From the NCBI GenBank assembly GCA_964013575.1, contig CAXGWP010000006.1, positions 1 through 64,000 on the forward strand: a stretch of 64,000 nt of DNA, given 5' to 3'. Shown one piece after another: positions 27,831 through 37,659 of this stretch (positions are counted from its first letter, which is position 1; each line of letters opens with the position of its first letter). Made by a program: the position numbers and the translations under genes. This DNA comes from BJGV01 sp964013575. Lineage in GTDB: Bacteria > Pseudomonadota > Gammaproteobacteria > Burkholderiales > Nitrosomonadaceae. The notes under the pieces were generated by a model. That model had not been told where the DNA came from and ran no database searches. It was given only the letters and a program-made list of their open reading frames with translations.

Positions 27831-28403
27831 TCATGATTTGTTTTTATTATTAGTAGATATTGCTTTGTCTAAATTCATATTTTTTAGATAGATGCGATTA
27901 TATTTTCCATATTTATGTATTTCGTGTGATTCACGGTTAATCAATCGTGCCAATTCAGTAAGTGCCTGATAATATACTTGACGTTTAAATTCAACTACTG
28001 ATTCAAGCTCAATCCAATATTGATTCCAGCGCCAAGCATCAAATTCAGGGCGTACATTTGCACGCAGTGATACATCTGAATCTCTCCCTACTAGCCGCAA
28101 TAAATACCAAATTTGTTTTTGACCTTTATAGTTTCCTCGCCATTCACGCTTTATCCAATGATCTGGTACTTCATAGCGTAGCCAATCACGGGTACGCCCT
28201 ACAATTTCAATATGACGTGGGTGCAGTCCCGTTTCTTCTGTTAATTCCCTATACATGGCTTGTTCTGGGCTCTCCCCAGGGTTGATGCCCCCTTGAGGGA
28301 ACTGCCAAGAGTTTTGTTTTACACGTTTCCCCCAGAATACCTCATTCTTTTTGTTCAAAAGAATGATGCCAACATTAGAGCGATATCCATTGCGATCGAT
28401 CAT
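27831..28403 (-). CDS. rppH: RNA pyrophosphohydrolase (Nudix)
   Basis: Removes pyrophosphate from the 5' end of mRNAs to start decay. The Nudix box GX5EX7REUXEEXGU is intact (GGINPGESPEQAMYRELTEE and following TGL), and the N-terminal DRNGYRSNVGIILLN and WGKRVKQNSWQFPQGG segments are diagnostic of RppH/NudH. Length 190 is normal. It is divergent from proS, a common betaproteobacterial arrangement. Confidence 0.95.
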   Translation of the reverse strand: MIDRNGYRSNVGIILLNKKNEVFWGKRVKQNSWQFPQGGINPGESPEQAMYRELTEETGLHPRHIEIVGRTRDWLRYEVPDHWIKREWRGNYKGQKQIWYLLRLVGRDSDVSLRANVRPEFDAWRWNQYWIELESVVEFKRQVYYQALTELARLINRESHEIHKYGKYNRIYLKNMNLDKAISTNNKNKS

Positions 28404-28715
28404 ATTATTTATCAGTGCTATTCATTCCTATAAGATTGATACAGATTTTTTCATACTTTATACTAGAATGAAAGTAAACGCTAAATTTATAATAGTAAGT
28501 TTTTTATATTTAATTTCCAATGAGAAATGAAAAAATATTTTTATTTTAATGCCATGAAAAGGAATGTTTTTTAAAATTAACAAGATGGAGTATGCATAAG
28601 TATATGATTTTATATATAAATAATTAGATGAATATAGATTTTAGAGTAAACAATATATGTTAAATTCTTTTAAGTCAGGATTATCTCAATTTAATTGCTT
28701 TGATGGAGCTAAGTG
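28404..28715. other. Intergenic region between rppH and proS
   Basis: About 310 bases, very AT-rich, between two divergent starts. It must contain promoters in both directions, but I see no confident -35/-10 pair, no riboswitch and no ORF above about 15 codons. Confidence 0.5.
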
Positions 28716-30425
28716 ATGCGTGTATCACAATTTTTTATTTCTACCTATAAAGAGGCTCCTACTGAAGCTGAATTAGTAAGTCATAGCTTAATGTTGCGTG
28801 CAGGTTTTATTAAAAAGCTTGGAAGTGGTCTATATACATGGATGCCATTAGGTTTAAGAGTTTTACGTAAAGTAGAGTCTATTATTCGTGAGGAAATGAA
28901 TAAATCTGGTGCAATAGAGCTGCTTATGCCTGTTATGCAACCAGCAGAATTATGGAGAGAGACTGCGCGCTGGGATAAATTTGGATCACTAATGATGAGA
29001 ATGAAAGATCGCTATCAGCGTGATTTCTGCTTTGGTCCAACACATGAAGAAGTGATTACTGACATTGTACGAAATGAAATCAAGAGTTATCGTCAGATGC
29101 CCCTTATTTTATATCAAATTCAAACTAAATTTCGTGATGAGATTCGTCCGCGTTTTGGTGTAATGCGTGCGCGTGAATTTGTAATGAAAGATGCATATTC
29201 ATTTAATATTGATAAGTCTGGTTTAGAGGACGTATATAAGGTTATGTACAATACATATACTAAAATATTTAGTAGATTGGGGTTAAATTTTCGTGTTGTA
29301 GAAGCCGATTCTGGAGCAATAGGTGGTGGAAGTTCACATGAGTTTCATGTTTTAGCAGATTCTGGTGAAGATAGTATTGCTTTCTGCCCAAATTCAACTT
29401 ATGCAGCTAACTTGGAGTTTGCTAAGTCATTAAAACCAGAAAAAGTACGCAATAAAGCTACTTGCAACATACAGCAAATTGCAACGCCTAATAGAAGAAC
29501 TTGTGAAGAGGTAGCTAGTTTTTTAAATGTGCCACTTCAGAATACTGTTAAGACTCTTGCTGTGATAGTGAATCATGAAATGATTTTGTTATTATTACGT
29601 GGCGATCATTGTTTAAATGAATTAAAAGTCAGAAAAATATCATTATTGAAAGATTTTCGGCTGGCAACTGAAGAGGAGATACTTAAGAAGATGGGTTGTC
29701 AGACAGGCTATATTGGCCCAGTAGGTTCTGATTTAACCATTGTTTCAGATACTTCAGTAATAGAAATGAGTGACTTTGTCTGTGGTTCAAATAAAGATGG
29801 TAATCATTTCACTGGGGTTAATTTTAGTCGAGACTTGAAAGAGCCGGATTATGTATTTGATATGCGTAATGTAGTTTCAGGCGATTTATCTCCTGATGGT
29901 AAAGGTAAGCTTGAGATCTGTAAAGGTATTGAGGTTGGGCATATTTTCAAATTACAGACTGAATATTCCAAAAAAATGAAAGCTTGTTATTTAGATGACT
30001 CTGGTCATTCTATTCCAATGGAAATGGGGTGTTATGGTATTGGTGTATCACGTGTCATAGCTGCAGCTATTGAGCAAAATAATGATAAGCGTGGCATTAT
30101 ATTTCCATTGCAAATGGCTCCTTTTCACGTTGTAGTTTTACCTATTGGAATGAGTAAGAATAAATTAATAAGAATTGAATCAGAAAAATTATATAAGAAA
30201 TTATCTGATATTGGTATTGAGGTTTTACTTGATGATCGTAATGAACGTCCTGGTGTTATGTTTGCAGATATGGAATTAATTGGAATTCCCCACCGTATTG
30301 TAATTGGGGAGCGTAGTTTAAAAAATGGGAATGTAGAATATAAAGGTAGGTGTGATTCTATTCATATGGATATTCCCTTACTAAATATAGTTGATTTTAT
30401 AAAATCAACTATATCCATAGAATAG
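28716..30425 (+). CDS. proS: Prolyl-tRNA synthetase
   Basis: Class IIa synthetase charging tRNA-Pro. Motif 1 region (MPLGLRVLRKVESIIREEM read in part), motif 2 region (QIQTKFRDEIRPRFGVMRAREF in part) and motif 3 (GCYGIGVSR) are all present. An editing-type insertion lies in the middle (about residues 225-400), as in bacterial-type ProRS. I use the ATG at 28716 rather than the GTG one codon before; GGAG lies at suitable distance. Length is 569. A 30-bp perfect palindrome covers the last codons. Confidence 0.95.
   Translation: MRVSQFFISTYKEAPTEAELVSHSLMLRAGFIKKLGSGLYTWMPLGLRVLRKVESIIREEMNKSGAIELLMPVMQPAELWRETARWDKFGSLMMRMKDRYQRDFCFGPTHEEVITDIVRNEIKSYRQMPLILYQIQTKFRDEIRPRFGVMRAREFVMKDAYSFNIDKSGLEDVYKVMYNTYTKIFSRLGLNFRVVEADSGAIGGGSSHEFHVLADSGEDSIAFCPNSTYAANLEFAKSLKPEKVRNKATCNIQQIATPNRRTCEEVASFLNVPLQNTVKTLAVIVNHEMILLLLRGDHCLNELKVRKISLLKDFRLATEEEILKKMGCQTGYIGPVGSDLTIVSDTSVIEMSDFVCGSNKDGNHFTGVNFSRDLKEPDYVFDMRNVVSGDLSPDGKGKLEICKGIEVGHIFKLQTEYSKKMKACYLDDSGHSIPMEMGCYGIGVSRVIAAAIEQNNDKRGIIFPLQMAPFHVVVLPIGMSKNKLIRIESEKLYKKLSDIGIEVLLDDRNERPGVMFADMELIGIPHRIVIGERSLKNGNVEYKGRCDSIHMDIPLLNIVDFIKSTISIE
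30385..30414. repeat. 30-bp perfect palindrome inside the proS 3' end
   Basis: ATATAGTTGATTTTA is followed directly by its complement with no spacer, 8 bases before the proS stop codon. It encodes the C-terminal NIVDFIKSTI residues. In RNA it would form a hairpin with a small loop that could act in transcript ending or stability. Confidence 0.7.
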
Positions 30426-30531
30426 TTATATTATTGGTCTTGAATGGATTATCAAGATTAGTGTTTAGTTAAGGATTGATTTTTAGCTCTTCATATAAAG
30501 AGTTGATCATGATAACTCACTATAATTTAGG

Positions 30532-32052
30532 TTATGATTTCTTTAGTTTAATATGTAAGTTATTAATTGCACTGAGGTAGGCTTTTGCAGACGCCGTTAC
30601 AATATCAGTATCTGAGCCATTACCATTAGCAATTCTTCCTGATTTTTGTAATCGTACAGTTACCTCTCCTTGTGAGTCAGTGCCGCTAGTAATATTGTTT
30701 ACTGAATATAATTGTAATTCTGCATGGCTAGAAAGGATCTTTTCAATTGCACGGAAAGTAGCGTCAACTGGACCACTACCATTAGATTCTGCTTGTAATT
30801 CTTTACCCATTTCAGATATTACCACCTTCGCATATGGTGTTTTACCAGTTTCACTATGGGCTGTAAGAGATTGAAGCTTGTAATGTTCCTGTAGATTAGT
30901 GGCCTCATTAGAAACTAGTGCATGCAAATCCTCATCAAAAATATCATGCTTCTTGTCAGCTAATTCTTTGAAACGAATAAATGTGGTATTGAATATTTCT
31001 TCTGATTCTAATTCGATTCCTAGCTTAGTTAAACGGCTACGAAGTGCATTTCTTCCAGAATGTTTCCCAAGTGATAATTTATTAGCTCCCCAGCCAACAT
31101 CTTCAGCGCGCATAATTTCATATGTTTCACGATGTTTCAGTACGCCATCTTGGTGGATCCCAGCTTCATGCGCAAATGCATTTGCTCCGACAATAGCTTT
31201 ATTAGGCTGTACTGGGAAGCCAGTTATACTAGATACTAGCTTACTAGTGGGCACTATGTGCGTAGCATCTATAGTCGTATCGCAAAGGAATAGGTCTTGG
31301 CGAGTACGAACTGCCATTACAATTTCCTCAAGAGATGCATTACCTGCACGTTCTCCTAAACCATTAATAGTACATTCAACTTGGCGTGCACCGTTTATTA
31401 CTGCTGCTAGTGAGTTAGCGACTGCTAGACCTAAATCATTATGGCAGTGTACTGAGAATATTGCTTTATCAGAATTAGGTACTTTTTTACGTATAGTGTG
31501 TATGAGTTGGCCAAATTGTTCTGGCATCGTAAAGCCAACAGTATCTGGAATATTAAGGGTTTTCGCTCCTGCTTTAATAACTCTTTCTAATACTCTACAA
31601 AGGAAATCAAGGTTTGAGCGACCTGCATCTTCTGGAGAAAATTCTACATTATCGGTGTATTGACGTGCCCATTTTACGGCTTTAACGGCTTGTTCCAATA
31701 CTTGGTCAGGAGACATGCGTAGTTTTTTTTCCATATGTACTGGTGAAGTAGCAATAAAAGTATGAATACGTGCTGAATTTGCACCCTTTAGTGCTTCTCC
31801 AGCACGATCAATATCATTCTTAGTAGCACGAGCCAAACCGCATATAGTACTTTCTTTAATATTTTTAGCTACTGCTTTTACTGCTTCAAAATCACCATTA
31901 GAGGCAGCTGGAAACCCAGCCTCGATGATGTCAACTTTCATACGCTCTAAATGCCGTGCAATCCGGATTTTTTCTTCCTGGGTCATAGATGCACCAGGGC
32001 TTTGTTCGCCATCACGTAGAGTTGTATCAAAAACTATTAAATGCTCTTTCAT
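30532..32052 (-). CDS. leuA: 2-isopropylmalate synthase
   Basis: Condenses acetyl-CoA with 2-oxoisovalerate, the committed step of leucine synthesis. The catalytic barrel starts with DTTLRDGEQSPGASM, and the metal-binding HCHNDLGLAVANS and GLGERAGNASLEE follow. A C-terminal LeuA dimer domain (about residues 370-506) for leucine feedback is present. Length 506 is normal. GGAG precedes the ATG. It is downstream of the ilv-psd-pssA genes across 244 bp that contain a possible separate promoter. Confidence 0.96.
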   Translation of the reverse strand: MKEHLIVFDTTLRDGEQSPGASMTQEEKIRIARHLERMKVDIIEAGFPAASNGDFEAVKAVAKNIKESTICGLARATKNDIDRAGEALKGANSARIHTFIATSPVHMEKKLRMSPDQVLEQAVKAVKWARQYTDNVEFSPEDAGRSNLDFLCRVLERVIKAGAKTLNIPDTVGFTMPEQFGQLIHTIRKKVPNSDKAIFSVHCHNDLGLAVANSLAAVINGARQVECTINGLGERAGNASLEEIVMAVRTRQDLFLCDTTIDATHIVPTSKLVSSITGFPVQPNKAIVGANAFAHEAGIHQDGVLKHRETYEIMRAEDVGWGANKLSLGKHSGRNALRSRLTKLGIELESEEIFNTTFIRFKELADKKHDIFDEDLHALVSNEATNLQEHYKLQSLTAHSETGKTPYAKVVISEMGKELQAESNGSGPVDATFRAIEKILSSHAELQLYSVNNITSGTDSQGEVTVRLQKSGRIANGNGSDTDIVTASAKAYLSAINNLHIKLKKS

Positions 32053-32296
32053 TTTTTCTTTATCTCCATCATATATAGAAAAAATCTGAGTTTAAATACA
32101 GAATTTGCAAAGCATATTCTGTTAGATAAGACATTATAACTAGATGTAATAATCAGCGCGCAAGGCGCAGCAGAGATTTTGACAATAGCATAAAGCTATG
32201 TGAATGATAAAAATAAGGATGATTATAAATATGTTTCATATGTTTAAATATAAACGGTTTTTTATTTTTACGCAACAAAGAATGGATAAGATATTT
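32053..32296 (-). promoter_or_regulatory. leuA upstream region with possible own promoter
   Basis: On the minus strand a TATAAT lies at 32138-32133, about 80 bases before leuA, with only a weak -35 (TTGCGC at 19-base spacing). Between it and leuA is a 7-bp hairpin (ACAGAAT/ATTCTGT). Further upstream, 32153-32215 is locally G+C-rich and carries small hairpins (GCGC-CTT-GCGC and ATAGC-TTTAT-GCTAT). I find no leucine-rich leader peptide. Overall role uncertain. Confidence 0.35.
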
Positions 32297-33061
32297 TTAA
32301 TTATTAGGTGATTTTTTTTTCTTCTTCCATTGTAGTGCCCAAGTAAAATAACCAGATAATGCGTACAGCATAAATAAACAAAAAAGAACAACAGGTGGTT
32401 GACTAGGGATTAGTACAAAAAAGAATAGTGCTAATAGAAGCACTGTTATAAATGGTACACTTTTGCGTAAATTTATTTCTTTTCCACTATAATAAGGTAG
32501 GTTACTGACCATAGTAAAGCCAGCAAATACTGTGATAATCCAGGCCAACCACTTTATATCTTCTCCAGTAATTTTAAAATCTAGCATCACCCAAACTAAA
32601 CCAGCAATTAGTGCAGCAGCAGCTGGGCTAGGTAACCCTTGGAAAAATCGCTTATCTAATACTTCTGTTTTTGTGTTAAAGCGAGCAAGACGTAGTGCTG
32701 CACAAGTACAATAAACGAAAGCTGCTATCCATCCCCATTTCCCCATGTCCTTTAAAGCCCACTCATATATAACTAGCGCAGGAGCAGCACCAAATGAAAT
32801 CATGTCTGATAGGCTGTCATATTCAGCTCCAAACTCACTTTGTGTATGAGTGAGTCTTGCTACACGCCCATCCAGCCCATCTAAAACCATAGCAATAAAA
32901 ATTGCTATTGCAGAATATTCAAAATTTCCATTCATTGCCTGCACAATAGCATAAAACCCAGCAAATAATGCTGCTGTAGTAAATAAATTGGGCAGTAAAT
33001 AGATGCCCCGTCGCCTTAGTTTTGATTTAAACATTATACGAGGTTGGTTAGGATCGTACAT
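32297..33061 (-). CDS. pssA: CDP-diacylglycerol-serine O-phosphatidyltransferase
   Basis: Makes phosphatidylserine from CDP-diacylglycerol and serine at the inner membrane. The CDP-alcohol phosphatidyltransferase motif is complete, DGLDGRVARLTHTQSEFGAE followed by YDSLSD, giving the three essential Asp residues. About 6-8 hydrophobic helices follow, ending in a Lys-rich tail. Length 254 fits the integral-membrane (type II) PssA. It follows psd by 107 bp and the pair completes phosphatidylethanolamine synthesis. Confidence 0.94.
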   Translation of the reverse strand: MYDPNQPRIMFKSKLRRRGIYLLPNLFTTAALFAGFYAIVQAMNGNFEYSAIAIFIAMVLDGLDGRVARLTHTQSEFGAEYDSLSDMISFGAAPALVIYEWALKDMGKWGWIAAFVYCTCAALRLARFNTKTEVLDKRFFQGLPSPAAAALIAGLVWVMLDFKITGEDIKWLAWIITVFAGFTMVSNLPYYSGKEINLRKSVPFITVLLLALFFFVLIPSQPPVVLFCLFMLYALSGYFTWALQWKKKKKSPNN

Positions 33062-33168
33062 TATTTTTGCATAACAATAAAATATGAATGGATGGTAAAC
33101 CGTTACGTTAAGATGGTAAATAGAATATTTATTATTAATGAAAATTACAAGATTAGGTTATATAGGGT

Positions 33169-33816
33169 TCAAGGTGTTATTTTTGCTAGTATAGTTAATG
33201 TTGCTTGGACTTTGTCTCCAATATTTACCATTATTTTAGTATTAAGTGGTAGGTAAACATCAACTCGTGATCCAAAACGGATAAAACCAAAACGTTGTCC
33301 TCGCCCAAGATATTCACCAGTATTTGTATGGCATACAATACGTTTTGCAATTAGGCCTGCAATCTGGACACAAGTTATATCTATATCATCATTGGTTTTT
33401 ATCCAAAGCGCATTACGTTCATTCTCAATGGAAGCTTTGGGTAAGCTAGCATTAATAAATTTACCAGGAAAATACCATTTGTTTTCTACATTTCCATCTA
33501 TAGGGCTACGATTAGAATGGACATTAAATATATTCATAAATACACTGATCTTTATTGCTTTACGATTAAGATATGGATCATGTGTATTTTCAACTGCTAC
33601 TATTCTTCCATCAGCAGGTGACAAAATAGCATTTGAATCTTGAGGAATAGTTCGTGGTGGATCACGAAAGAATTGTAAAATAAATAATGCAATAATCCAG
33701 AAGAGGATAGAAATAGCCCAGTTTGTAAAAATACTTACTAAGATTGCAATTACAAAGGATCCCGCAATAAAAGGCCAGCCTTCACGGGCAAAGAATGGGT
33801 GAGGGTAATTAGTCAT
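33169..33816 (-). CDS. psd: Phosphatidylserine decarboxylase proenzyme
   Basis: Pyruvoyl enzyme that forms phosphatidylethanolamine. The self-cleavage site is the Gly-Ser bond in RFGSRVDVYLP near the C-terminus, which yields a short alpha chain with the pyruvoyl group. One or two N-terminal membrane helices lie near residues 15-45. At 215 residues it is the compact Psd type. It lies between ilvC and pssA in the same direction. Confidence 0.94.
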   Translation of the reverse strand: MTNYPHPFFAREGWPFIAGSFVIAILVSIFTNWAISILFWIIALFILQFFRDPPRTIPQDSNAILSPADGRIVAVENTHDPYLNRKAIKISVFMNIFNVHSNRSPIDGNVENKWYFPGKFINASLPKASIENERNALWIKTNDDIDITCVQIAGLIAKRIVCHTNTGEYLGRGQRFGFIRFGSRVDVYLPLNTKIMVNIGDKVQATLTILAKITP

Positions 33817-33908
33817 AATTTAAATAGCTTAAGTAATCTAATTATCATTAGAATGAGACTGACATTATTTATTCTATAGCTAGTATTTTAAGTATTATTC
33901 GTTTTACA

Positions 33909-34925
33909 CTAATTTTTTCTTTGGTCAACAAGTTTATTTTTGTTGATCCATGGCATCATATTTCGTAATTTTTCCCCAACAATTTCAATTTTATGTTCAG
34001 AAGCAAGGCGACGGCTAGTTTTTAGCATAGGGGCACCTGCTTGATTCTCTAATATAAACTCACGAGCATATTCTCCAGTTTGAATTTCATGAAGAATCTT
34101 TCTCATTTCAGCACGTGTTTCATCAGTCACCAGGCGAGGCCCACGAGAGATGTCTCCATATTCAGCATTATTAGATATTGAATAACGCATGTTGGCAATA
34201 CCACCTTCATGAATTAAATCAACTATTAATTTAACTTCATGAAGGCATTCAAAATATGCCATCTCTGGGGCATATCCTGCTTCAACTAATGTTTCAAAGC
34301 CTGCTTGGATTAGAGCAGTTAGCCCACCACATAAAACAACTTGTTCACCAAATAAATCAGTTTCTGTTTCCTCACGGAAATTTGTTTCAATAACTCCTCC
34401 ACGTGTACCGCCATTTGCTGCTGCATAAGAAAGCGCCAATTCACGAGCCTTACCAGATTTATTTTGATATACAGCAATAAGAGAAGGCACGCCTCCTCCT
34501 TGTTTATAGGTTGATCGCACAAGATGGCCGGGTCCTTTTGGTGCAATCATAATTACATCTAAGTCATCTCTTGGTGAGATTTGGCTATAGTGGATATTAA
34601 ATCCATGTGCAAATGCAATAACTGCTCCTTTTTTAAGATTAGGCTCAATTTCAGTTCTATAGATAGTAGAAATCTTCTCATCAGGCAAAAGAATCATTAC
34701 AACATCTGCATTTTTAACAGATTCCGCTATATTTTTTACTGTTAAACCAGCTTTCTTTGCTTTATTCCAAGATGAACCATTTTTACGTAAACCAACAGTA
34801 ATTTTCACACCTGATTCATTTAGATTATGTGCATGTGCATGCCCTTGCGATCCGTAGCCAATAATAGTTACTTTTTTTCTTTTTATGAGCGATAGGTCAG
34901 CATCTTTATCGTAATAAACTTGCAT
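33909..34925 (-). CDS. ilvC: Ketol-acid reductoisomerase (class I)
   Basis: NADPH-dependent isomerisation and reduction in valine and isoleucine synthesis. The dinucleotide motif GYGSQGHAHA is at residues 23-32. The LLPDE, AFAHGFN and APKGPGH segments and the Mg-binding E-x3-D (DLFGEQ and later E-C-L-H-E) follow. Length 338 is the short class I form. AAGGAAAACCT precedes the ATG. Third in the ilvB-ilvN-ilvC order. Confidence 0.97.
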   Translation of the reverse strand: MQVYYDKDADLSLIKRKKVTIIGYGSQGHAHAHNLNESGVKITVGLRKNGSSWNKAKKAGLTVKNIAESVKNADVVMILLPDEKISTIYRTEIEPNLKKGAVIAFAHGFNIHYSQISPRDDLDVIMIAPKGPGHLVRSTYKQGGGVPSLIAVYQNKSGKARELALSYAAANGGTRGGVIETNFREETETDLFGEQVVLCGGLTALIQAGFETLVEAGYAPEMAYFECLHEVKLIVDLIHEGGIANMRYSISNNAEYGDISRGPRLVTDETRAEMRKILHEIQTGEYAREFILENQAGAPMLKTSRRLASEHKIEIVGEKLRNMMPWINKNKLVDQRKN

Positions 34926-35012
34926 AGGTTTTCCTTCTTAATATAATTGGAAACAGATATTGAAAGACTATTAATTATAGATAAGAATTTTTATTTATAA
35001 TTTATGTTAATT

Positions 35013-35507
35013 TTATTTAATTTCTAATGTTCTCTCACCACAGCCAATTCCAGATGCTCCAGTACGAACTGTTTCTAGAATAGTATGGTGGCTTATTGTA
35101 TCGAGAAATGCATCAAGCTTTGAGCCGGTGCCAGTTAGCTCAATAATATATGATTTATCAGTAACATCAACAATACGTCCACTGAAAATATCAATTTTAT
35201 CCTTTATTTCTTTTCGATTCTCACCTATAGCACATACTTTGACTAGCATTAGTTCACACTCTATATGATCACCATCACTTAAATCAATTACCTTTATTAC
35301 ATCAATTAATTTATTTAGCTGTTTAGTGATTTGCTCAACTACACTATCAGAACCAATAGTAACTAGAGTCATTCTCGATAATGTAGGGTCTTCTGTAGGA
35401 GCAACCGAAAGAGACTCAATATTATAACCCCTTGCAGAGAATAGCCCTGCTACTCGAGATAAAGCACCTGATTCATTTTCCATTAACAAAGAAATAATAT
35501 GTCGCAT
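35013..35507 (-). CDS. ilvN: Acetolactate synthase small (regulatory) subunit
   Basis: The regulatory partner of IlvB that confers valine feedback inhibition. The N-terminal ACT domain reads LLMENESGALSRVAGLFSAR in its first part, and the C-terminal dimer domain ends near residue 160. Length 164 matches IlvH/IlvN. It begins 2 bases after the ilvB stop codon, so translation is coupled. Confidence 0.96.
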   Translation of the reverse strand: MRHIISLLMENESGALSRVAGLFSARGYNIESLSVAPTEDPTLSRMTLVTIGSDSVVEQITKQLNKLIDVIKVIDLSDGDHIECELMLVKVCAIGENRKEIKDKIDIFSGRIVDVTDKSYIIELTGTGSKLDAFLDTISHHTILETVRTGASGIGCGERTLEIK

Positions 35508-35509
35508 TT

Positions 35510-37216
35510 TTATACTAAAATCATTTCAGAGAGTCCTTTTCCACCAGGAACCATAGGAAATACATTTTCAGTTTGATCTGTAATGAAATCCATAAAGACT
35601 AATTTATCTTTGAGCTTGAATGCTTCTATTAGTGAATTTTCTATATCACCAGGTTCACTTACTTTAATTCCTATATGCCCATAACTTTCTGCTAATCTAA
35701 CAAAATCAGGTAAAGCATCAACATATGATTCAGCGTATCGATTACCATGAAAAAATTCTTGCCATTGGCGTACCATGCCCATATAACGATTATTGAGATT
35801 AATAATTTTAAGTGGTAAATTATATTGTTTACAGGTTGATAATTCTTGGATACACATTTGTATACTAGCTTCACCTGTAATACAGGCTACTATATTTTTT
35901 GGGTTAGCAAGCTGCGCACCCATTGCTGATGGAAGACCAAACCCCATAGTTCCTAACCCACCAGAATTAATCCACCTTCTAGGCTTATCAAATTTATAGA
36001 ATTGTGCAGCCCACATCTGATGTTGGCCAACATCAGATGTAATAAAAGCATTGCCTTTTGTTACTTTGTATAATTTCTCAACTACCATCTGTGGTTTAAT
36101 TATGGTGCTTGTTTGGTCGTATTTTAGACAATCCCGTGCCCGCCACTCATTTATCTGTGACCACCATGATTTTAATTCGGACTGTTTTGGTTGTTCCTTG
36201 CTGGCCATAAGTAATGCAATAAGTTCGTCAAGCACATTTGAAACATTACCTATAATAGGCACATCTACTTTTACACGTTTGGAGATAGATGAGGGGTCTA
36301 TATCAATATGTATAATTTTTCTAATGTTATTTGAAAAATGCTTGGGGTTACCAATTACACGGTCATCAAATCGAGCTCCAATAGCTATTAAGACATCACA
36401 ATTCTGCATTGCCATATTTGCTTCATAGGTGCCATGCATGCCAAGCATACCAACAAATTGTTTGTTAGTTGCTGGGTAGCCACCAAGTCCCATTAAAGTA
36501 TTTGTACAAGGGAAATTTAACATTTGTACAAAGTTTTTTAGTTGTGCGGCTGCATGACTCAAAATCACACCGCCACCAGTATAAACCATCGGTCTTTTAG
36601 AACTTAATATTAATCGTATTGCTTCTTTTAATTGCCTCGGATAATTTTTACTAATTGGATTATATGATCGTATAGCTATACTTGCAGGGTAAGAGAATTT
36701 ACATTTCTCTTGACTGATATCTTTAGGGATATCTACAAGTACTGGTCCTGGGCGCCCAGTTGAACAAATATAGAATGCTTTTTTTATTGTAGTAGCTAAT
36801 TCTTTAATATCTTTTACTAGAAAATTATGTTTAACACATGGGCGTGATATACCCACGGTATCAACTTCCTGGAATGCGTCTAGTCCAATAGCATGGGTGG
36901 GAACCTGTCCACTAATGATGACCATTGGAATTGAATCCATATAGGCGGTTGCAATACCGGTAATAGCATTAGTAACACCAGGACCAGAAGTAACTAACGC
37001 AACTCCTGGATTTTTACTAGATCGAGCATATCCGTCAGCTGCATGGATTGCTGCTTGTTCGTGGCGAACTAATATGTGTTTTACTTTATTTTGTTTAAAT
37101 AGTTCATCATATATGAATAGCACTGCACCGCCAGGATAGCCAAAGATATGTTTTACCCCCTCTTCCTGTAGGCAGCGAACTGTGATTTCAGCGCCAGTTA
37201 ATTCTTCTGCGGCCAT
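35510..37216 (-). CDS. ilvB: Acetolactate synthase large (catalytic) subunit
   Basis: ThDP- and FAD-dependent enzyme starting branched-chain amino-acid synthesis. The catalytic Glu lies in VRHEQAAIHAADGYAR, and the ThDP-binding segment is GEASIQMCIQEL followed by NNRYMGMVRQW. In this segment GEAS replaces the commoner GDGS, a variant that resembles other betaproteobacterial forms. Length 568 is normal. It heads the ilvB-ilvN-ilvC-psd-pssA-leuA series. Confidence 0.96.
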   Translation of the reverse strand: MAAEELTGAEITVRCLQEEGVKHIFGYPGGAVLFIYDELFKQNKVKHILVRHEQAAIHAADGYARSSKNPGVALVTSGPGVTNAITGIATAYMDSIPMVIISGQVPTHAIGLDAFQEVDTVGISRPCVKHNFLVKDIKELATTIKKAFYICSTGRPGPVLVDIPKDISQEKCKFSYPASIAIRSYNPISKNYPRQLKEAIRLILSSKRPMVYTGGGVILSHAAAQLKNFVQMLNFPCTNTLMGLGGYPATNKQFVGMLGMHGTYEANMAMQNCDVLIAIGARFDDRVIGNPKHFSNNIRKIIHIDIDPSSISKRVKVDVPIIGNVSNVLDELIALLMASKEQPKQSELKSWWSQINEWRARDCLKYDQTSTIIKPQMVVEKLYKVTKGNAFITSDVGQHQMWAAQFYKFDKPRRWINSGGLGTMGFGLPSAMGAQLANPKNIVACITGEASIQMCIQELSTCKQYNLPLKIINLNNRYMGMVRQWQEFFHGNRYAESYVDALPDFVRLAESYGHIGIKVSEPGDIENSLIEAFKLKDKLVFMDFITDQTENVFPMVPGGKGLSEMILV

Positions 37217-37269
37217 TTTTTCTTAATTTCCTGCGTAGTGAAACATAAATATAATTAATAGAGCCCTGA

Positions 37270-37298
37270 ACATTAGCTGTTAGCTGGCTTTTGGTCAA
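37270..37298 (-). promoter_or_regulatory. Probable promoter of the ilvB operon
   Basis: On the minus strand TTGACC (37298-37293) and TAATGT (37275-37270) are separated by exactly 17 bases, 54 bases before the ilvB start codon. I found no attenuator leader peptide between it and ilvB. The rest of the 443-bp ilvB-rpsO spacer is AT-rich and shows only the rpsO promoter. Confidence 0.6.
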
Positions 37299-37590
37299 CC
37301 CCTTGTTGGCTGTAATTTTACATGCTATTCATAGTTTTATTCTTTTTTTATAGTGGAAATGATCTACTTTTTAGACTGCTTTTTATGAGCATATTATTAG
37401 AATAAAATATTAATAGTGGATTTATGGGATAAAATTATGACTTATTTAAATTTATGCAAGTTTTAGTTATTATAATTTGAGGTTATGTGTAAATTTAATC
37501 TATTTTATTTGGTTAAAAGCATTATTTTTAGGTTTAAATTCAGAATAAATAGTATTTTATCTGTTAATTTTAAAAAAAATGTTGTGTTAC

Positions 37591-37620
37591 TTGAGCATTC
37601 ACTTGAATAAAGAGTAAAAT
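37591..37620 (+). promoter_or_regulatory. Probable promoter of rpsO-pnp
   Basis: TTGAGC and TAAAAT are separated by 18 bases and end 39 bases before the rpsO start codon. It is the best sigma70-like match in the spacer on this strand. Confidence 0.5.
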
Positions 37621-37659
37621 AGCGCCTTTTCATATTAGGGTTTAAATTGGAGAATATGC

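Noticed and set aside
30899..31663. 254-codon open frame on the plus strand
   Set aside because: It lies wholly antisense to the well-conserved leuA gene and has no recognisable protein features.
37217..37300. Attenuator leader peptide for ilvB, and likewise for leuA
   Set aside because: Short frames in both leaders contain no run of Leu, Val or Ile codons, and no terminator/antiterminator pair is evident.
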